DNA of 64,000 nucleotides from Amphritea balenae (GCF_003858655.1 NZ_RQXV01000007.1:62001-126000), one strand, 5' to 3'. Shown: positions 18,645-28,184, counted from the first letter of the stretch. The notes: generated by a model from the letters alone, not told the origin. Numbers and translations: made by a program.

Positions 18645-20576
18645 GTGATGCAGTATCATCTCAATGGATTTAAACCCGGCAATTATCAGATTCCTGATTC
18701 AGCTCGAGAACCCGCAACGCCACCGCCAATGACGGATCTGCCAAAAGACGTTGATGTCTTGATTGTCGGCTGCGGTCCTGCAGGTCTGGCGCTGGCGAGG
18801 CAGCTATCGGAGTTTACTGACATTACAACCTGTATCGTTGAACAGAAATCAGGCCCTTTACTGTTCGGACAAGCTGACGGGATATCCTGCCGCACAATGG
18901 AAATTATGGAAGGGTTTAACAGTAGCGAAATGCTTGTTAAAGAAACATATCAGCTAAACCAGAACGCTTTCTGGGAACCTGATAACGAACAGCCAAATAG
19001 CATAAAGCGTACTCACAAAGTTCCCGATACAAGGATTGGTCTGTCTGAGTTTTCGCATGGAGTTGTTAATCAGGCACGGCTACACGATCTGTTACTCGAA
19101 GGAATGGAAAACTCAGTATCGCATCTTGTGCCCCATTACGACCGCCGTCTGCTTGAGTTAGATGTTGATACTAACCTCACCCAAGATCTGAATGCGCATC
19201 CGATTACAGCAGTATTTGAGCGGAACGATGTTTCTCAATCGTCCAAAGTAGAAACTGTTCGAGCACGATATGTCGTAGGTTGCGATGGGGCTAGAAGTGC
19301 TGTCCGTAAAAATTTATCGATAGTTTTAGAGGGTGATTCAGCAAACAAAGCCTGGGGGGTTATGGATGTTTTGTTAGTGACAGACTTTCCCGATATCAGA
19401 GTCAAAAGTTTTATACAGTCAAAGGAAAACGGCGCGGTGATGCTCGTCCCCCGCGAAGGCGGCTACCTGGTCAGGCTTTATGTAGAGCTCGACCTGTTGG
19501 ATAGTGATCAGCGAGCGTCAAATCTTAACCTTACCGTCGATGATATTATTGCCAAGGCACAACTCATCATGAACCCTTATAAAATGGATGTGAAGGAGGT
19601 TGCCTGGTGGTCAATCTATGAGGTTGGACAGCGAGTCGCAGATCGATTTGATGATACTCCGGCTGATGATACAGAAGATTTAATTCCGCGTGCATTTGTT
19701 GCCGGTGATGCTTGTCATACGCACAGTCCTAAAGGTGGTTGGGGCTTGAATACATCGCTACCCGATACCTTTAATCTGGGTTGGAAGCTGGCGTCTGTTA
19801 TACAAGGAAAATGTCAGCCAAAATTATTGCAAACTTACTCCTTAGAACGGCGGAAAGTCGCGCAAATGCTGATTGATGCAGATAAACAAATGTCAGCGTT
19901 GGTGGCGACCCGCCCTACAGCAAAGAAAGATGCTACTCAGGCTGACACGAATACAGCTGATATTGAGAAATTCATAGCCAGACAAAATGGATTTATTGCG
20001 GGAACATCTATTCAGTACGATCCCTCTTACATCTGTACTGGAGTAAAGAACCAGCACTTAGCGTGTGGATTTAAAATTGGCCAGCGTTTTCATTCAGCCG
20101 AGGCTATTCGAGTCTCAGATGCCAGACGACAACATTTAGGGCATCTGAATAAAGCGGATGGCCGCTGGCGTATTTTTGTTTTTGGTGATGAGAAGAGTCC
20201 TGTTGATAGCTCTTCGGGTGCCTATAAATTGATACAGTTTCTACAGAATTCTGAGTCGTCACCGATACAAAAATATACACCCGTAGGCGCAGATATAGAT
20301 TCAGTAATTGATGTTTATGCTGTGTTTCAGCAACAAAACCTGTCAATTGAAGAACTGCCTGATTACTTATGGCCAGCAAAGGGCAAATATGGATTGAGGG
20401 ATTACGAAAAAGTATTTTATGCCGAGGAAGGTAATAATATATTTGAGCAACGCGGTGTGGATCGTTCTAGCGGCTGTATGGTTGTGGTGCGACCTGATCA
20501 GCACGTTGCCAACATTTTACCCCTTCATGCATACGATGAATTAAGCGATTTTTTTGATGCGTTTATGGTTTCATAA
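18645..20576 (+). CDS. mobA: FAD-dependent aromatic hydroxylase, 3-hydroxybenzoate 4-monooxygenase-like
   Basis: A 643-aa group A flavoprotein monooxygenase. It begins QYHLNGFKPG as in 3-hydroxybenzoate 4-monooxygenase (MobA) of Comamonas; the FAD-binding motif is LIVGCGPAGLALA (residues 39-51), the DG motif is VVGCDGARSAVR and the GD motif is FVAGDACHTHSPKGGWGLN. A C-terminal thioredoxin-like domain of the phenol-hydroxylase type follows (from about residue 470). Predicted to hydroxylate a phenolic acid with NADPH and O2, making protocatechuate if the MobA assignment is right. No ring-cleavage genes are next to it. Divergent from a LuxR regulator. Confidence 0.85.
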   Translation: MMQYHLNGFKPGNYQIPDSAREPATPPPMTDLPKDVDVLIVGCGPAGLALARQLSEFTDITTCIVEQKSGPLLFGQADGISCRTMEIMEGFNSSEMLVKETYQLNQNAFWEPDNEQPNSIKRTHKVPDTRIGLSEFSHGVVNQARLHDLLLEGMENSVSHLVPHYDRRLLELDVDTNLTQDLNAHPITAVFERNDVSQSSKVETVRARYVVGCDGARSAVRKNLSIVLEGDSANKAWGVMDVLLVTDFPDIRVKSFIQSKENGAVMLVPREGGYLVRLYVELDLLDSDQRASNLNLTVDDIIAKAQLIMNPYKMDVKEVAWWSIYEVGQRVADRFDDTPADDTEDLIPRAFVAGDACHTHSPKGGWGLNTSLPDTFNLGWKLASVIQGKCQPKLLQTYSLERRKVAQMLIDADKQMSALVATRPTAKKDATQADTNTADIEKFIARQNGFIAGTSIQYDPSYICTGVKNQHLACGFKIGQRFHSAEAIRVSDARRQHLGHLNKADGRWRIFVFGDEKSPVDSSSGAYKLIQFLQNSESSPIQKYTPVGADIDSVIDVYAVFQQQNLSIEELPDYLWPAKGKYGLRDYEKVFYAEEGNNIFEQRGVDRSSGCMVVVRPDQHVANILPLHAYDELSDFFDAFMVS

Positions 20577-20700
20577 GGCAAAGTCAGGTTACTAAAGCGC
20601 CTTGAGTCAATCGTTATTCCAGATGGGATAAGATGGTGGCGCGTAACTCGTTTTTTTCCGACATTCTAAAGAACTTACTAGGGGGCGAAATCAGGTATGA

Positions 20701-20723
20701 CAGGAGCGCTTCTGGCGCTCCTG
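20701..20723. other. Hairpin downstream of the monooxygenase gene
   Basis: Perfect 9-bp stem CAGGAGCGC / GCGCTCCTG with a 5-nt loop, sharing the GAGCGC/GCGCTC core of the other terminators here, but without a T tract on either side. It may be a weak or Rho-assisted end site. The rest of 20577-20811 shows no gene. Confidence 0.5.
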
Positions 20724-20811
20724 AAATCCTCTTGTCTGACAGGTAATAAGAATTTACCTCTATAGCCTGTGGCGTATCAAGGGCCTGGCGACTCTGCGAA
20801 GCGAGACAGGC

Positions 20812-21249
20812 CTACTCGTATCTGATCCCATCATGCTCAATCCATCCATGGGGATGTTTTCCCTGAGGGTCTCGGTGGGTCCAATGGATGACGCCACCCT
20901 GATTATTCCATTCGTATTCACCGTAAAAACGAATGCTGTCTCCCTCTCTGAGGCTGTTAATTCTGGGAGCCAGGTCGATATTGTGTGCGACCAGAATAGT
21001 TTGATCGTGGCTCAGGCGGATTAGAAAGCGCTGGTGGCGACTACCCTTAAGGTCATCGGACAGTATTTTTTTAACCACGGCGCTGCCCTCTATCTGAAGA
21101 TCACTTTCGAGATCCTTAAAGGCCTGGAGTAAACGCTGATCGCTGGTTTGTGTCTGAGGATTTTCCGGGGCCGGAGGCTGGTAGGGCATCAGTATTGATG
21201 CAGCCACAGCGATAACGATTAGTATGATAATGCGATTGATTCGATTCAC
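20812..21249 (-). CDS. DUF3465 protein, membrane-anchored or exported
   Basis: A 145-aa protein with an N-terminal hydrophobic segment (residues 6-22, IIILIVIAVAASILMPY) acting as signal or anchor. The DUF3465 signature is clear: VKKILSDDLKGSRHQRFLIRL, VAHNIDLAPRI, GDSIRFYGEYEWN and GGVIHWTHRDPQGKHPHGW. The conserved His-rich end suggests a nucleic-acid-binding or metal OB-like fold, but function is unknown. The AraC gene ends 3 bp before its start, so both are probably one transcript. Confidence 0.88.
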   Translation of the reverse strand: MNRINRIIILIVIAVAASILMPYQPPAPENPQTQTSDQRLLQAFKDLESDLQIEGSAVVKKILSDDLKGSRHQRFLIRLSHDQTILVAHNIDLAPRINSLREGDSIRFYGEYEWNNQGGVIHWTHRDPQGKHPHGWIEHDGIRYE

Positions 21250-21252
21250 TGT

Positions 21253-22161
21253 TTAGCCCTCTCTGCCTGAGCGCCGCACTGCGCCGGGAGCTTGCCCGGT
21301 AATACTTTTGAACGCTTTTCTGAAGGAAACATCGGAAGTATAGCCACATTGTTCGGCAATACTGATGACGGATAGATCGGTGGTTCGTAACAACTCGCTG
21401 GCTTGTAGCATGCGCCATTCTGCAAGATAGCGTACCGGCGTTTGTCCGGTGAGTTCTTTAAACAGTTCACTAAAGCCTGTTCTGCTCATGCCGGCTGTCT
21501 GTGCCATCTGTTCAAGAGTCCACTCTTGTTGTGGCTGATCATGGATCTGGTTCAGTGCCTTGCCGATCCGTGGATCGAACAGTGCCGCCAGTATTCCCTG
21601 TTGAGGATTGCTGCCAATCTGACTGCGAAGAATGTGGATAAACAGGCTGTGGGTCAGGTGGCTTACCGAAATGGCAGTGCCGGGGGCATTATGCTCCAGT
21701 TCAGATATCATCAGCTTTAGTAATGTGCGGGTGTTATTCAGCTGATCGTTGTTGTTTAGTTCAAGTACTATCGCCTCTGGCAGGCTGTTCAACAGTGGCC
21801 AGCTTGCCGGATTGTCAAATTCAAAGAAACCGCAGGTAAGCCCTGTAATCGACCCTGTTATATCCAAATGTTCTGTATTGCTAACGGTTTCCTCTACCAA
21901 CGCTTTGGTAGGGCAGTGGGGCTCACTGCTAAGGAAATGTTGCTGATCATGGGGGAATACCACCAGGTCACCGGCATTAAGTAGCCGGGGCTTTTTATCG
22001 GGTAAATGTAGCCAGCTTTGTCCGCTGTGAACCAAATGAAATGGAACCCGGCGGCTGCCTGACGTATCCACCGCCCAACAACCCTGAAAGTCGGTATGGA
22101 TATAGACCTCTGCTTTCAGGCGAAGCCAGGAAAGCATTGAGCTTAATCCGTCACTCTGCAT
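21253..22161 (-). CDS. AraC-family transcriptional regulator with cupin domain
   Basis: A 302-aa regulator. The N-terminal half is an AraC-type cupin ligand domain (FHLVHSGQSWLHLP, LNAGDLVVFPHDQQHFL); the C-terminus has the two helix-turn-helix units (EWTLEQMAQTAGMSRTGFSELFKELTG and ISIAEQCGYTSDVSFRKAFKSITG). Ligand unknown. It is divergent from the small exported protein gene at 22330 and upstream of DUF3465; either may be its target. Confidence 0.92.
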   Translation of the reverse strand: MQSDGLSSMLSWLRLKAEVYIHTDFQGCWAVDTSGSRRVPFHLVHSGQSWLHLPDKKPRLLNAGDLVVFPHDQQHFLSSEPHCPTKALVEETVSNTEHLDITGSITGLTCGFFEFDNPASWPLLNSLPEAIVLELNNNDQLNNTRTLLKLMISELEHNAPGTAISVSHLTHSLFIHILRSQIGSNPQQGILAALFDPRIGKALNQIHDQPQQEWTLEQMAQTAGMSRTGFSELFKELTGQTPVRYLAEWRMLQASELLRTTDLSVISIAEQCGYTSDVSFRKAFKSITGQAPGAVRRSGREG

Positions 22162-22329
22162 TCAAATATATTCTCTTAATAGTTAAGTTCTCGTACTAAT
22201 GGTTATAAATTATGGCTTATCTGGCATACATCGTCCAGCCAGACTGTTTTAAAGTAAGGCTCTTCATGCGGTGCCTGAATTGGCCACGGCAGGGATTTAC
22301 AGACTGTTCTGATAAGTGAGGATAAACCT

Positions 22330-22731
22330 ATGAATGTTATAAGCCCCATGAGTGTTATTAAAAAAGTAACAACTGCGTTCGTATTATTAACAGCCATCCT
22401 GATGGCTCCGTTTGCCAGTGCTGGCACACCGGAAACCCGTGCTGATGGGGTGACAGTTATTCATCTGGATGAATACAGCGGTTATTTTTCTGCTAAAGAG
22501 ACAATTGCAGGACTGAAGGCTGGTGAGTATGAGTTTGTTGTCACCAATAAATCCGACAAGCTGGTGGGTTTCCAGATCCAGAACTTTAAGACCCACGAAG
22601 GGCTGGATATGTTTCCGCTGGAGCCGGGTGAACAGCGTATCTCCCGGGTAACAGTTACCGGTGATGGTGTGCGCTTCCGTTGTCCGATTAATCCAACGCC
22701 CTGGTATGACCTTGATAACGTAAAAAGCTAA
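22330..22731 (+). CDS. Small exported protein, possibly cupredoxin-like
   Basis: A 133-aa protein with a signal peptide (hydrophobic residues 13-30, cleavage after ASA at 31). The mature part is beta-rich (VTVIHLDEYSGYFSAKETIAGLKAGEYEFVV...NKSDKLVGFQIQNF) and ends in RFRCPINPTPWYDL with a single cysteine. The spacing of a beta-sandwich and late Cys-Pro resembles cupredoxin-like secreted proteins, but the full Cu ligand set (two His, Cys, Met) is not convincing. GAGGA ribosome site precedes the ATG. Divergent from the AraC gene; glutaredoxin follows 77 bp later. Confidence 0.75.
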   Translation: MNVISPMSVIKKVTTAFVLLTAILMAPFASAGTPETRADGVTVIHLDEYSGYFSAKETIAGLKAGEYEFVVTNKSDKLVGFQIQNFKTHEGLDMFPLEPGEQRISRVTVTGDGVRFRCPINPTPWYDLDNVKS

Positions 22732-22808
22732 GCAGTAGATTAACTGGCGGGCCGGAAGGCTCGCCGATTATTTGTTTAATGATGACTAAATGATTGTGGA
22801 GAGCCGTT

Positions 22809-23051
22809 ATGCGTCAGATAGAGATCTATACCAAGGACTATTGTCCCTACTGCAAGGCGGCAAAGACGTTGCTAAATCAGTTGGGCTGGAGCTATACCGA
22901 ATATGAGATTAGTTCCGACTTCAGAAAACGTGAAGAGATGGTGCGCCGTTCGGGTCGCAGGACCGTTCCGCAGCTGTTTATAGCAGATGAACATATTGGT
23001 GGTTACGATGACTTTTCGGCTTATATCCGCCATTTATCGAAGCTAGCCTGA
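22809..23051 (+). CDS. grxC: Glutaredoxin 3-type
   Basis: An 80-aa dithiol glutaredoxin. Active site CPYC follows EIYTKDY, then the glutathione-binding TVPQLFIADEHIGGYDDF with its cis-proline. It reduces protein and glutathione mixed disulfides. ATG at 22809 is used with GGAGAG before it; the in-frame TTG at 22794 overlaps that site and is unlikely. Confidence 0.93.
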   Translation: MRQIEIYTKDYCPYCKAAKTLLNQLGWSYTEYEISSDFRKREEMVRRSGRRTVPQLFIADEHIGGYDDFSAYIRHLSKLA

Positions 23052-23097
23052 TAATAAGCCAGGACTGCAAAGTATCTGTATGTCGGTAATCAAAGCA

Positions 23098-23119
23098 CTG
23101 CTCTGTTACTACAGAGCAG
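23098..23119. terminator. Hairpin between convergent grxC and TSUP genes
   Basis: Perfect 9-bp stem CTGCTCTGT / ACAGAGCAG with a 4-nt loop, midway between two converging genes. T tracts are weak on both sides. Confidence 0.5.
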
Positions 23120-23152
23120 CTTACGACATTGATAGATTACGGTACTTGCAGA

Positions 23153-23935
23153 TTAAGCTAGTTGAGAGAAGTACACATCGTAAAAAAAGTACAGTGTAAT
23201 GCCGATACTGGCGAAAATGACAAAATTGCGCACCCATTGCTGTGGTAACTTGCGTGAGAGATGAGCGGCGAAATATCCTCCCAGCAATGTGCCCGTCAGC
23301 ACTACCGTACCTTCATACCAGGCGATAACGCCGTCATAAATAAATAGCGCGATCGCAATCAGTGATACAAAGGTGGATATCAGTAACTTAAGACCATTCA
23401 TGGTGTTGATGTTGGTGTAGCCTGCCAGTGCAAGGTAGCTCAATGTGATGATGCCTAGCCCCGCATTAAAAAAACCGCCATACAGGCATACTCCGAACAG
23501 TAGCAACGCTAAAAGCACGCCGCCCAGGGCTGATGCGTGACGATGAGCGGAACTTAACTTTTTCAGTGCGAGATTAAGCTGGCCGCCGAAGATAAACAGC
23601 AGCGTTGCAAACAGCAGTAGCCAGGGGATCGCAATTCTGAATGCTGTTTCAGGGGTTTGTAGTAGTAGCCAGGCGCCTGCAATACCACCGATAAGACTGA
23701 GTATGATAAACCGGGGTAGATCTGCTTTCGCCTCTCTCAGGTCCTTGCGGAACGCCCAGGTGCCGCTCATATAGCCGGAACAGGATGCAAAGGTGTTAGT
23801 GGCGTTAGCACTGATGGGTGGGACGCCAACGAAGAGCAGGGCGGGAAAGGTGATAAAGCTGCCGCCGCCGGCAATCGAGTTGATTATGCCGCCCAGAATA
23901 CCGGCAATAAACAGAATAATCAGTTCGGTGAACAT
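23153..23935 (-). CDS. TSUP-family (TauE/SafE) permease
   Basis: A 260-aa membrane protein with about eight predicted helices in two halves. FIAGILGGIINSIAGGGSFITFPALL and PISANATNTFASCSGYMSG are the first TauE/SafE repeat; NAGLGIITLSYLALAGYTNINTMNGLK is the second. Family members export or import sulfite, sulfoacetate or related organic anions; the substrate here is unknown. Its closest neighbour upstream, on the same strand, is the membrane protein 24054-25616, which would be read first if the two are co-transcribed. Confidence 0.9.
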   Translation of the reverse strand: MFTELIILFIAGILGGIINSIAGGGSFITFPALLFVGVPPISANATNTFASCSGYMSGTWAFRKDLREAKADLPRFIILSLIGGIAGAWLLLQTPETAFRIAIPWLLLFATLLFIFGGQLNLALKKLSSAHRHASALGGVLLALLLFGVCLYGGFFNAGLGIITLSYLALAGYTNINTMNGLKLLISTFVSLIAIALFIYDGVIAWYEGTVVLTGTLLGGYFAAHLSRKLPQQWVRNFVIFASIGITLYFFYDVYFSQLA

Positions 23936-24053
23936 GGTCAGGCCTGCGAAAAGTTAAGGATAAGACAGAGCATAGGCAAGAAGACTAATCCGGTACAGAT
24001 ACACTGTTTGCGTAGTTTTGTGAAAACTGTACTGTATAAAGAGTACAGGTTGT

Positions 24054-25616
24054 TCAGGGGGAAAGTTTATTCAGCAGGTGCTGAGCCTGTTTATCCAGCA
24101 ATTTCTGGTAGTTCTCATTCACCGTTACAATTAAAACCTTATCCTCTTCGGCGCGCTGTATTCCTGCACCCGCCAGTAAACTGACCTTGAGATCGGGTGC
24201 TTCGCTCAATGCGGTATGGGTGATCAGCTCGTTGCTATCGGTGCTGCGGGTCAGGTAACGGGCTTCTTCCTGTAGCCGTGGCAGTTTTTTATGATGCCCC
24301 CGTACCAGTGCCATATGCAGATTTAAAACCGGCTTCAGCTGTCTGATACGCTGCTGATTAAACAGCTTATAGAGGCGGTTAAACAGCTGGCTTGCACAGA
24401 TAGCGTTGATACCATGGGAGTCATCTTTATGGGGCTTGAGGAATGCCAGTTGCAGGTCGCCATTACTGATTCTGGCAGCTTCACCCTGATAGATGGCGAT
24501 GACCATGTCCAGCATGCGGTAATAGTATTCCTGTAGTTCGTGTAGCTCATCGCTCTGGATGTTATCGGAATGGCCCGTAGCCAGATCAAGATAGAGTAGG
24601 TAGCCGGCATTTTCTGCCGCTACTATCAGTTCCAGCTCCTGTTCAAAAGCATAGAGATCCAGCTGTACTTCATGTTTAGCATTCTCGAACAGCGGGTTTT
24701 TAGTTTTCGGCCGCGGCTGAGGCGCGATATCTATCTCTTCAACAATAGGGTGTTGCTGAGGAGAGGTCTGTAATTCAGCTTTGTCGTTTTGCTTGTGTTC
24801 GGTGAAGGGAGCAAAACCTGGCATCTGCGGTGCATCATCGGACGGTCGTAACAGGTCTACCAGTTGTTCATCATCCTGCTCCGATGAAGAGTTCGGCCGG
24901 GGAATCGTTAATGTCCGGGGCTCGGATAGCTCAGATGTTGCTAGTGCAGGCACTTGTTTAAGGTCGGAGTCTGCTTCGGGATCATAAGCGTTAGAGGTTA
25001 GAGTCGGCTTGCTAATGATCGCTTCAGTTTCAGGTTCATTATTAGCGCCAGCTGATACAGGTTTAAGATCTTGTTTGTCATCGGGCTTGCGGGATGGGGC
25101 CTTTGTTTGGTTGATGAGGAACCAGCAGCCGATCAACGCCAGGATAATAACAATAAAGGCCAGAATAGATGCTTGTATCAGAAGGTTGTTCAGTTGTTGC
25201 AGATAAGGGGCTGAGTTTAGCTGCAATTCAAGAAACGCCAGCGTTTGTTTCTGCTGCTGAATAGTGATGTTCAGATGAAGATCGTTGCTTTCGCTGGACT
25301 CTCCTGCACGACCCAGTACCCGCTCTTTGGTATCGGTGAGTCGAATGGCATCGATATGCGGCTGACGCACCAGTTGGTTGAGAATGAAGTTAAGGCTGAC
25401 AGGATCGGCTGCCAGCAGTGCAGGTTTTATCAGGGTAACCGTCTGTTGTCCCAGTAACTCACCTTGCTGTTGTGTTTGTTGTGCCGCGATACGCTCCGCA
25501 ACCAGTGACAGATAAACCCCGGCCAGCAACAGACCACCCAGCATGATACAGGCAAGCAAAGCCACCAATCGCGTACGCTGGTTATCTGATGTTGCGGAGA
25601 AGTGCGGTTTATCCAT
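24054..25616 (-). CDS. Membrane protein with periplasmic domain and degenerate cyclase-like C-terminus
   Basis: A 520-aa protein. Two transmembrane helices (about 17-37 and 145-167) flank a periplasmic domain of about 105 residues that looks like the sensor part of histidine kinases and AhpA/YtjB proteins (IKPALLAADPVSLNFIL, IDAIRLTDTKERVLGRAG). A long acidic linker (about 170-315) leads to a C-terminal domain whose pattern (YLDLATGHSD, ELHELQEYYYRML, ISNGDLQLAFL, LNLHMALVRG) resembles class III nucleotide cyclases, with Asp near 344 and 387 at the metal positions. Start at 25616 is chosen because longer versions run into proA. The fold call is inference. Confidence 0.6.
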   Translation of the reverse strand: MDKPHFSATSDNQRTRLVALLACIMLGGLLLAGVYLSLVAERIAAQQTQQQGELLGQQTVTLIKPALLAADPVSLNFILNQLVRQPHIDAIRLTDTKERVLGRAGESSESNDLHLNITIQQQKQTLAFLELQLNSAPYLQQLNNLLIQASILAFIVIILALIGCWFLINQTKAPSRKPDDKQDLKPVSAGANNEPETEAIISKPTLTSNAYDPEADSDLKQVPALATSELSEPRTLTIPRPNSSSEQDDEQLVDLLRPSDDAPQMPGFAPFTEHKQNDKAELQTSPQQHPIVEEIDIAPQPRPKTKNPLFENAKHEVQLDLYAFEQELELIVAAENAGYLLYLDLATGHSDNIQSDELHELQEYYYRMLDMVIAIYQGEAARISNGDLQLAFLKPHKDDSHGINAICASQLFNRLYKLFNQQRIRQLKPVLNLHMALVRGHHKKLPRLQEEARYLTRSTDSNELITHTALSEAPDLKVSLLAGAGIQRAEEDKVLIVTVNENYQKLLDKQAQHLLNKLSP

Positions 25617-25772
25617 ATTCCGACGGTTCTGGTTCCAGGCTGAAGAGCCTGCAGATGATAACAGTAACTTATATCGCCGATAAACGGCTTTTTTCACAGA
25701 ATCGCCAGTGTTGGCTATGGCCCATAGGCTGTAGCAGGTTATAATGGCCGGTCTCGACGGAGAAGGATAGTT

Positions 25773-27029
25773 ATGAACGTTAAAGAGTATATGGCAGAAC
25801 TGGGTCAGCAAGCACGGGTCGCAGCCCGCGCAATCGCTAAAGCTGATACCGGAATTAAAAACCGGGCATTACTGGCAATGGCTGAAGCGATCGATGAATC
25901 GCGTGATCAGCTGGTTGCTGCTAATGCTAAAGATCTTGATCAGTGGCGTGCGAACGGTCTTGATGATGCAATGCTGGATCGTCTGGAGCTAAAACAGTCT
26001 CAGATCGATACCATGATTGAAGGTTTACGCCAGGTGGCGGGTCTGCCCGATCCCATCGGCGCCATTACTGATATGAACTATCTGCCGAGCGGTATTCAGG
26101 TAGGTAAGATGCGGGTGCCTCTGGGGGTGATCGGTATCATTTATGAATCCCGGCCAAATGTAACAGTGGAGGCGGCCAGCCTCTGCCTGAAATCAGGTAA
26201 TGCGACCATTCTGCGGGGTGGATCTGAAGCGATCCATAGTAACGCAGCGGTGGCAGAGTGTATTCAGACCGGTTTGAAGGCCGTAGGTTTACCTGAGCAC
26301 ACGGTTCAGGTCGTTAAAACCACTGATCGCGAAGCGGTTGGTGAGTTGATCACCATGCCTGAATTTGTCGATGTAATTGTACCGCGTGGTGGTAAAGGGC
26401 TGATCGAGCGGGTTAGTCGCGATGCTAAAGTCACCGTGATTAAGCACCTGGATGGTATCTGTCACGTTTATATTGATGACGATGCTGATAAGACCAAAGC
26501 GATCAATGTGGCGATCAATGCCAAGACTCATCGTTATGGTACTTGTAACACCATGGAAACGCTGTTGGTTCATGAGGCGCGAGCCGCTGAAATTCTGCCA
26601 GAACTGGCTGAACAGTATCAGCAGATTGGTGTTGAGCTGCGCGGTTGTGAAAAAACCTGTGCACTTCTGCCGGCGGCTGTAGCAGCGACAGAAGAAGATT
26701 GGAGTACTGAGTATCTGGCACCGATCTTGTCGATCAGGCTGGTGGCCGATATGGATGAGGCGATCAGTCACATTAATGCGTATGGCTCGCATCACACAGA
26801 CTCGATTATTACTGAGAACTACACTAAATCCCGTAGCTTTCTGCGTGAAGTAGATTCAAGCTCGGTGATGGTGAATGCTTCAACCCGTTTTGCTGACGGC
26901 TTTGAGTATGGGCTGGGTGCTGAGATTGGTATCTCTACCGATAAGATTCATGCCCGGGGGCCGGTTGGACTGGATGGCCTGACATCGCAGAAATATGTAG
27001 TACTGGGTGATGGCCATATTCGCCAGTAA
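25773..27029 (+). CDS. proA: Gamma-glutamyl phosphate reductase
   Basis: Second step of proline synthesis: NADPH-dependent reduction of gamma-glutamyl phosphate to glutamate semialdehyde. The 418-aa protein has an aldehyde-dehydrogenase fold with [46 protein letters not shown] and the catalytic cysteine in [13 protein letters not shown]. Good AGGA ribosome site. It opens a long same-strand series of nadD, rsfS, rlmH and cell-wall genes. proB is not adjacent. Confidence 0.97.
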   Translation: MNVKEYMAELGQQARVAARAIAKADTGIKNRALLAMAEAIDESRDQLVAANAKDLDQWRANGLDDAMLDRLELKQSQIDTMIEGLRQVAGLPDPIGAITDMNYLPSGIQVGKMRVPLGVIGIIYESRPNVTVEAASLCLKSGNATILRGGSEAIHSNAAVAECIQTGLKAVGLPEHTVQVVKTTDREAVGELITMPEFVDVIVPRGGKGLIERVSRDAKVTVIKHLDGICHVYIDDDADKTKAINVAINAKTHRYGTCNTMETLLVHEARAAEILPELAEQYQQIGVELRGCEKTCALLPAAVAATEEDWSTEYLAPILSIRLVADMDEAISHINAYGSHHTDSIITENYTKSRSFLREVDSSSVMVNASTRFADGFEYGLGAEIGISTDKIHARGPVGLDGLTSQKYVVLGDGHIRQ

Positions 27030-27047
27030 CAGGATTAGTAAGTCCTG

Positions 27048-27704
27048 ATGACTGATACAGCAAGAGTTTTTATGGGTGGGACCTTCGATCCCATTCATAA
27101 CGGACATCTGCGTACTGCGCTGGAAATTAAGCAGTGGCTTGGGGTTGCCCAGGTGACTCTTTTACCTTCTAAAGTTCCTGTTCATCGTCAGCAACCTGCT
27201 CGTTCCGGCGAGCAGCGTCTGGCGATGGTTAAGCTCTCTATCGCGGATGAGCCGGGGTTGATAGCGGATGATCGGGAAGTCTTGTCAGACGAAGCTTCTT
27301 ATTCAGTATTAACTCTAGAGTCCCTGCGCCGTGAGGTGGGGGATACAACACCTGTATGTATGGTGTTGGGAATGGATTCTTACCTGTCTTTGCCCCATTG
27401 GGAGCGCTGGCAGGAATTGCTGGATCTGTGCCATATTCTGGTCGTCAAAAGACCGGGCTGGGTATATCAGCCCTGTGAACTGATGCAGCAGATCAGCCGT
27501 CGGCATGAAATAACCGATAAAGATAAACTGTTTAATAGTCCGGCGGGACATGTGATCTTTCGTGAGCTGACGCCGCTGAGCATCTCAGCAACTCAGATCA
27601 GGAATCTGATAGCCGCTGACCAGTCGCCCCGGTATCTGATTCCTGATGCGGTGTGGGACTTTATACAACAACAGAAGCTGTATGGCTTTGAAAGTAAAAT
27701 TTAA
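27048..27704 (+). CDS. nadD: Nicotinate-mononucleotide adenylyltransferase
   Basis: Transfers AMP to nicotinate mononucleotide in NAD synthesis. The 218-aa protein has the nucleotidyltransferase motif GGTFDPIHNGHL (residues 10-21) and the C-terminal SISATQIRNLI corresponding to ISSTxxR. It lies 18 bp after proA and 16 bp before rsfS, the usual gammaproteobacterial order. Confidence 0.96.
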   Translation: MTDTARVFMGGTFDPIHNGHLRTALEIKQWLGVAQVTLLPSKVPVHRQQPARSGEQRLAMVKLSIADEPGLIADDREVLSDEASYSVLTLESLRREVGDTTPVCMVLGMDSYLSLPHWERWQELLDLCHILVVKRPGWVYQPCELMQQISRRHEITDKDKLFNSPAGHVIFRELTPLSISATQIRNLIAADQSPRYLIPDAVWDFIQQQKLYGFESKI

Positions 27705-27720
27705 AGGTAAGTAATTAGTA

Positions 27721-28071
27721 ATGGAAATGGATCAAATGATCAGCTCCGTGCGTGAAGCACTCGATGACATGAAAGCTCGCGATATAGTTGAGCTGGATGT
27801 GCGCAATAAATCAACAGTAACCGATCGCATGATTATTGCCAGCGGAACCTCAAGGCGTCATGTGATGTCTATTGGCCAGCATGTGCAGGAAGAGATGAAA
27901 CATAAAGGCCTGCAGCCTATGGGTATAGAAGGCCTGGATACCGGCGAATGGGTGCTGGTAGACCTGGGGGATGTCGTTGTTCATGTGATGATGCCAGATG
28001 CCCGCGCCTTCTACGACCTTGAACGCCTGTGGGGCTTTGACGAAGCCGAATCAGCTGGTTCTGACGCCTGA
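27721..28071 (+). CDS. rsfS: Ribosome silencing factor RsfS
   Basis: A 116-aa Iojap/YbeB protein that binds uL14 and blocks subunit joining during starvation. The family core is visible: VELDVRNKSTVTDRMIIASGTS, HVMSIGQHVQEEM and EWVLVDLGDVVVHVMMPDARAFYDLERLW. Between nadD and rlmH as in E. coli. The start ATG has an AAGGTAAG ribosome site. Confidence 0.96.
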   Translation: MEMDQMISSVREALDDMKARDIVELDVRNKSTVTDRMIIASGTSRRHVMSIGQHVQEEMKHKGLQPMGIEGLDTGEWVLVDLGDVVVHVMMPDARAFYDLERLWGFDEAESAGSDA

Positions 28072-28184
28072 ATTATAAGATCTTAAACCGATTATCAGTA
28101 AGGTTCTCGGTTTGATAGGAATATCTTGTATGACAGGCTTTGTATGAAGGTTCTGCTATTTAAGCTCTGATATTAAGGTCTGAT

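Noticed and set aside
24032-24048. Second SOS box (CTG...CAG) upstream of the TSUP gene
   Set aside because: The spacer is 11 bases, not 10, and the centre lacks the TA alternation.
25617-25811. 65-residue N-terminal extension of the cyclase-like membrane protein
   Set aside because: It would overlap the divergent proA start and precede a good membrane-protein start at 25616.
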